Of a stretch of DNA of 64,000 nt, positions 60,017-64,000 are shown piece by piece. Position numbers and translations under genes: made by a program. The stretch's first letter is position 1. The number at the start of each line of letters is the position of its first letter. Under the pieces are notes generated by a model. That model ran no database searches. It was given only the letters and a program-made list of their open reading frames with translations, and was not told the origin of the DNA. This stretch comes from Mimachlamys varia (lineage: Eukaryota; Mollusca; Bivalvia; Pectinida; Pectinidae): contig OX392528.1 in assembly GCA_947623455.1 (NCBI GenBank), positions 55,632,322 to 55,696,321 of the forward strand, given 5' to 3'.

Positions 60017-62919
60017 ATGTCGAGGGCACTACACATCTGCAGGAGGGTTCAGCTTCAGAAGTGCAGTCAAACCTCACTGTGTCAACAAAATATTCCAAGA
60101 AAACAAATACAAATATGTAGAAAACTGTCATCGAAACAAACTTTTACAAAATTAAGAGTACCTATAATTGTGCAATGCACTGACCAGCGGTCAGTATTGA
60201 CCACATCTGGACTCGGTGAAGTCCGACACAGATGTGCGAGACATTTCAGTGTAACAGGTCAGAAACTATGGAGTATGGAGAATTGTGATATACAAGGTTC
60301 CTCGGATGAAGTTAGTGATGATGTGTGGCAACAGCCCTTAGAAATGCCGGAGCCTGACATCGACTGGGAATACATTTGTGAACAAAACAGGGAGGATATT
60401 GCTGCGGACATAGTGAACAGGAAGGGGGTCGGGGATATCAACCAAGTGGTAGGCCTAACTAAGTAAAAATCAGTATTTTAAGAAAGACAAAAAATAAATA
60501 AACAAGAAAATAAACCCCAAAAAATAGAAGCAAAAAGATGAGATAGAAAATTGCCCTCTGGATTTGGGTTGTTCACAAACTAATTAATATAATCTTGTTA
60601 AATTTAGTGGCAGAAAAAATGAGTGATTAATTTGTTTGTTTTATTTATACAATAGATTTTCCACCTGACTGTAGCCAGTATTATATCACTTTCTGTTCAT
60701 GAGTTTGATTCACCAAAACAAGATTTTTTGTATCATAGAAGAGTTGAAAATAAATGTTCCATGAAGTAATAGATGTACCACACACTAGATTACATATATA
60801 CAATAGAATTCCTTACATTTTTCAGCTACTTCTGAAATCTGAGTTTGATGCTACAGGAAATGAAGAAACGGTAAGAATTTGAATATAATTTTAAACATTA
60901 TATATAGTATGTTTCAAGGTCTTTAAAAAGTAGATTTTGTGTTCAAAATGTGTAATTAAGAATAAATTTAATATTTTTTTGATTTCTGAAATCTTCTAGA
61001 CAAATTCATACAGATTTTCACTCCTGTTTGTGATCTCTGCAATAGAAACTATAACCAACTCAGGTAATGAAAACCTACCTTCCGGTGGGGGGGGGGGGGG
61101 GGGGGGGGGGGTATACCAACTCGGGTAATAGAAACCTACCTATACCAACTCGGGTAATAGAAAACTACCTATACCAACTCAGGTAAAAGAAACCTACCTA
61201 TACCAACTCAGGTAATAGAAACCTACCTATACCAACTCAGGTAATAGAAACTTACCTATACCAACTCAGGTAATAGAACCTACCTTTACCCAACTCTATT
61301 CTAATACTCGGAATAATTTAAATTTTTGCCTGTGTCATGCCAACTTCAGGATAGCCTGTTTACTTGAACTGTATGTCGAAGAATTAAAACAGTTTATTGA
61401 ATTTAAGTAAATTTCAATTAATTTCAGAATTCTGTTAAACAGAATAAATTTTGACATTACTTTTTTTACTTAGAGACTGGAATTGTTAAAGGCTGCCTCA
61501 GAAATCCCCAACAGAAGCAGTCCACATTCTGTAAGTACATCTGTACTAAGGTTAGAGCTGAATATTCAGCATTTAGGGAAAATGACAAAAATTGGTTCAA
61601 CTGTTGTCAGTGTAATGTGACGGGATGCTGTGATTGGTGTCTTCAGCATGATATTTCAGTGTGATAGCACTATAAAGTCAGCATCAGATTCATGCTATCA
61701 CAAAGAGGCAAATACACCAACATACCCTGCTTGCTTCACACAGACAGACATGCAAACATACACAACATATTGAGATGTATCCTTTAAACAGAGATAAAAC
61801 AAAACCTTTTCGGGTCATATACTTTACACACATTTTATCAATGTTTGAATTTTAACCATGCAGAATCTCTTCCAAGGAAATTAAAAAAAAAAGAAAGTAT
61901 GAAAAAAGTACTTAGTGTACTGTACATATTTTTTTTTTACCTGGTAACAAGTTAAGATAACTTCGATGATCACAATGTAGTGTGAAGATAGGTCTGTGTT
62001 ACAGAATCAACACTTTTTATTCCATTCTGTCTTTGTGGCTTGGTCTACCTCACCACCCCTGTTGTCAAAACAGTGAGACAGGATTGAGTGTCTTGTGTGT
62101 GTTATTATGACTGACGATTCAAGGGAGATAACCTTCAGAACTAGCCTTTGTTTGGCCCCTTGATGTGAATACCACCTTAATGTAAAATTCATGGGAAATA
62201 ACCCTTCAGAACTAGCCTTTGTTTGGCCCTTTGATGTGAATACCACCTTAATGTAAAATTCAAGGGAGATAACCCTTCAAAACTAGCCTTTGTGTAGCCC
62301 TTTGCTATAAATACCACCGTAATGAAAGGTTTAGGGGAGATTACTCTTTTGAACAAACCTTTGTGTGGCCCTTGATCTGAATACCATTGTAATGTAAGCT
62401 ACAAGGGAGATAACCCTTTAGAACTAGCCTTTGTGTAGCTCCTCGATCTGAATACCATCGTACGTAATGTAAGCTAAAAGGCAGATAACCCTTCAGAACT
62501 AGCCTTTGTGTAGTCCCTTGAATACCATCGTACATAATGTAAGGTACATTAAAACCCTCACCTGTTTTAAGTGACTGTTCAAGCATCCATGATCAGTGAT
62601 TTGGCTAAATATTCGGCTTACTGATTTTGTTCTATAGGAATTAAGGATTCCAATTAGATCGGCTTGGTACACTAGTGACTATAAGCAGAAAATATTATCC
62701 CCCAGATATATGATACTGAGAGTTTTTCCACAAAATTATTGGTTGGAGAAACACACATATGTAATGCGAGAAAGTTGGTTAAATCTGGTTCCAGCCTTGG
62801 CTAAACAGCATAAATGAAATATGATATATTTCTGGTGTATATAAATGATATATTTTTGTTTTAGCCTATAGGTGATGAGTCAAATGCGAGACTAGTCGGT
62901 ACATTTGGGGAAAAGACTG
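60017..62919 (+). CDS. Mitochondrial seryl-tRNA synthetase family protein (SARS2 or SLIMP-like), N-terminal four exons
   Basis: Exons 60017-60448, 60826-60870, 61474-61530, 62865-62919, all phase 0 except the last, which ends one base into a codon; the gene continues past 64000. ATG 60017 is the first in frame. Residues 1-90 are basic with few acidic residues (MSRALHICRRVQ), as in a mitochondrial targeting sequence. Then come IDWEYICEQNREDIAADIVN and RKGVGDINQV, similar to the start of SerRS N-domains, and later IPNRSSPHSPIGDESNARLV, matching the conserved IPN-x-THP-x-VP-x-GDES-ARV stretch just before the SerRS catalytic core. The catalytic motifs are not in the window. Only about 30 residues separate RKGVGDI from IPN, where SerRS usually has a longer coiled-coil tRNA-binding arm. 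It could be SARS2 with a short arm, the paralogue SLIMP, or a model missing an exon. Confidence 0.68.
61050..61300 (+). repeat. 29-30-bp tandem array and G-run in synthetase intron 2
   Basis: About seven copies of ATACCAACTCAGGTAATAGA AACCTACCT. A run of 25 G (61087-61111) separates the first copy from the rest. Each unit contains CTCAG|GTAATA or a GGGTAATA variant, a donor-like motif in gene sense. Confidence 0.88.
62110..62580. repeat. About 70-bp tandem repeat in synthetase intron 3
   Basis: Six to seven diverging copies of AAGGGAGATAACCCTTCAGA, ACTAGCCTTTGTTTGGCCC, TTGATGTGAATACCACC, TTAATGTAAAATTC. Minus-strand ORFs here are by-products. Confidence 0.85.
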
Positions 62920-63557
62920 GTTTGTATACATACTCTACTGAACTCTATAAAGCCCCTTTCTGAGGTGTAACATTGTCAAAATTACTGCTTAAGTTTCACT
63001 CGGTGGAATGAGTGAGTCATATAAGTTTATGGTAGTAGTTCAGAAATAAGATAATGTAAGTCTCCTGAACTTGGTTGCTCGAAGGTCACAGTTTACCTGA
63101 AACAGTTTTTACAAAGAAAGGACTATGTATGGTTTGGGCCTTTTTTGGCCCCCAAATCATCAAATTTTTAAACAGTATATTAAACTCTCAAATTAATGTA
63201 TTTCAAATATAGAATACATCCCAGATAAAATCAAAAAAATAATTATTTGTTGTTTCATGGCAACCATCTCAAATATGCATAAATTAGGGAAATTTGACCA
63301 TTTAGTCAATTTGGCCCATTTTTGGATAGTTTTTCTATTAGAAACTATTGAGGGTATTCTTGAATGAACTTAAAATCAAATGAGAATATATGGGCACTTA
63401 TACCCCATTTTTAGGGGAAATATAAAGTTTGTTCTAGAATTCCCTCTATGGTGGTACGGTGTAGCTGCGTGGAAAAACTATGTAAAAATTGACCAAATAT
63501 TTACATTTGCATAATTTATGCATAATCGAGTAGAACAAACAACAACCAATTATTATC
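62920..63557. other. Synthetase intron 4, nothing recognised
   Basis: AT-rich intron sequence with no visible exon or repeat family. Confidence 0.4.
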
Positions 63558-64000
63558 AGCTCACCTGGTCCGAAGGACCGAGGTGAGCTTATGCCATACC
63601 TTGGCGTCCGTTGTCCGTCAACAATTTTTTAAACGACATCTTCTCCATAACCACTGATAGGAAATCATCAACCTAATTTGGCAGGAAGCATCCTTGGGTG
63701 CCCAGGATTCAAAATTGTACTAATGGTGGGACTGACCCCCTAGGGGCTGAGGGGTTGGGCCATAAAAACTTATTTACCTATATTTATATTAGCGACTTCT
63801 TCACCATAACCACTGATTGGTTATCAACCTTATTTGGCAGGAAGCATCCTTAGGTGCCCTGGATTCAATATTGTACTAATGGTGGGTCTGACCCCTTAGG
63901 GGGCTGAGGGGCAGGGCCAAAAAGGGTTATTTAGCCATATTGGTTTAGTCAACTTCTTCTCCATAATCACTGATTGCTAATCAACCTTATGTGGCAAGAA
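63558..64000 (+). mobile_element. Third hairpin-ended element, cut by the window edge
   Basis: It begins AGCTCACCTGGTCCGAAGGA then CCGAGGTGAGCT, a hairpin of the same design as the ends of copies A and B but with different stem bases. A GTCCGTTGTCCGTC remnant and a different tandem core of about 175 bases follow (CTTCTCCATAACCACTGATT, GGCAGGAAGCATCCTTAGGT). It is a related but distinct subfamily and lies in the synthetase intron. Confidence 0.7.

Overview
The window is nuclear DNA of an invertebrate animal, most likely a bivalve mollusc. Reasons: AT-rich sequence, short exons with GT-AG splice sites separated by long introns, five animal gene families, and interspersed repeats of a type common in oysters, scallops and clams (hairpin-ended elements with tandem cores, palindromic MITEs, tRNA-like SINEs). 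Species assignment is inference.

Layout. 252-9674 (+): the last nine exons of CEBPZ (Noc1/Mak21-type ribosome-biogenesis factor); the gene begins left of the window. 14199-18939 (-): complete DRAP1 (NC2-alpha), seven exons, convergent with CEBPZ. 23335-35288 (+): complete BTBD9, eleven coding exons, divergent from DRAP1. 35300-55500: a 20-kb gene-free block of repeats, dominated by two copies in opposite orientation of one large element (42252-45026 and 49830-55097) with a 145-bp tandem core. 55549-57988 (-): a two-exon BTBD17-like BTB-BACK gene. 60017-62919 (+): the first four coding exons of a mitochondrial seryl-tRNA synthetase family gene (SARS2 or its SLIMP paralogue), which runs off the right edge. 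The five genes do not form a pathway. They are housekeeping or signalling genes: CEBPZ in nucleolar ribosome assembly, DRAP1 in repression of RNA polymerase II initiation, BTBD9 and BTBD17-like as BTB proteins, SARS2-like in mitochondria.

The most unusual feature is tandem amplification of exon-intron boundaries inside BTBD9. Exon 6 ends in a 52-bp unit repeated 21 times with no net length change, and exon 8 ends in a different 51-bp unit repeated 47 times, again in exact register. Each unit carries the exon's last bases and its own 5' splice site, so the true donor is followed by about 20 and about 46 near-identical donors, and reading past the true donor soon meets a stop. Exon 8 also has a duplicated acceptor 57 nt upstream that is in frame, and a second donor 51 nt downstream that is in frame. 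CEBPZ intron 2 holds a highly homogenised 51-bp array with a donor-like motif, and the synthetase intron holds another array built on CTCAG|GTAA. Other points: the 145-bp core repeats contain clustered AGGTCA-type nuclear-receptor half-sites, and at least seven families of small inverted-repeat elements recur through the window. All long ORFs in the arrays are by-products of repeat periodicity and were not called as genes.
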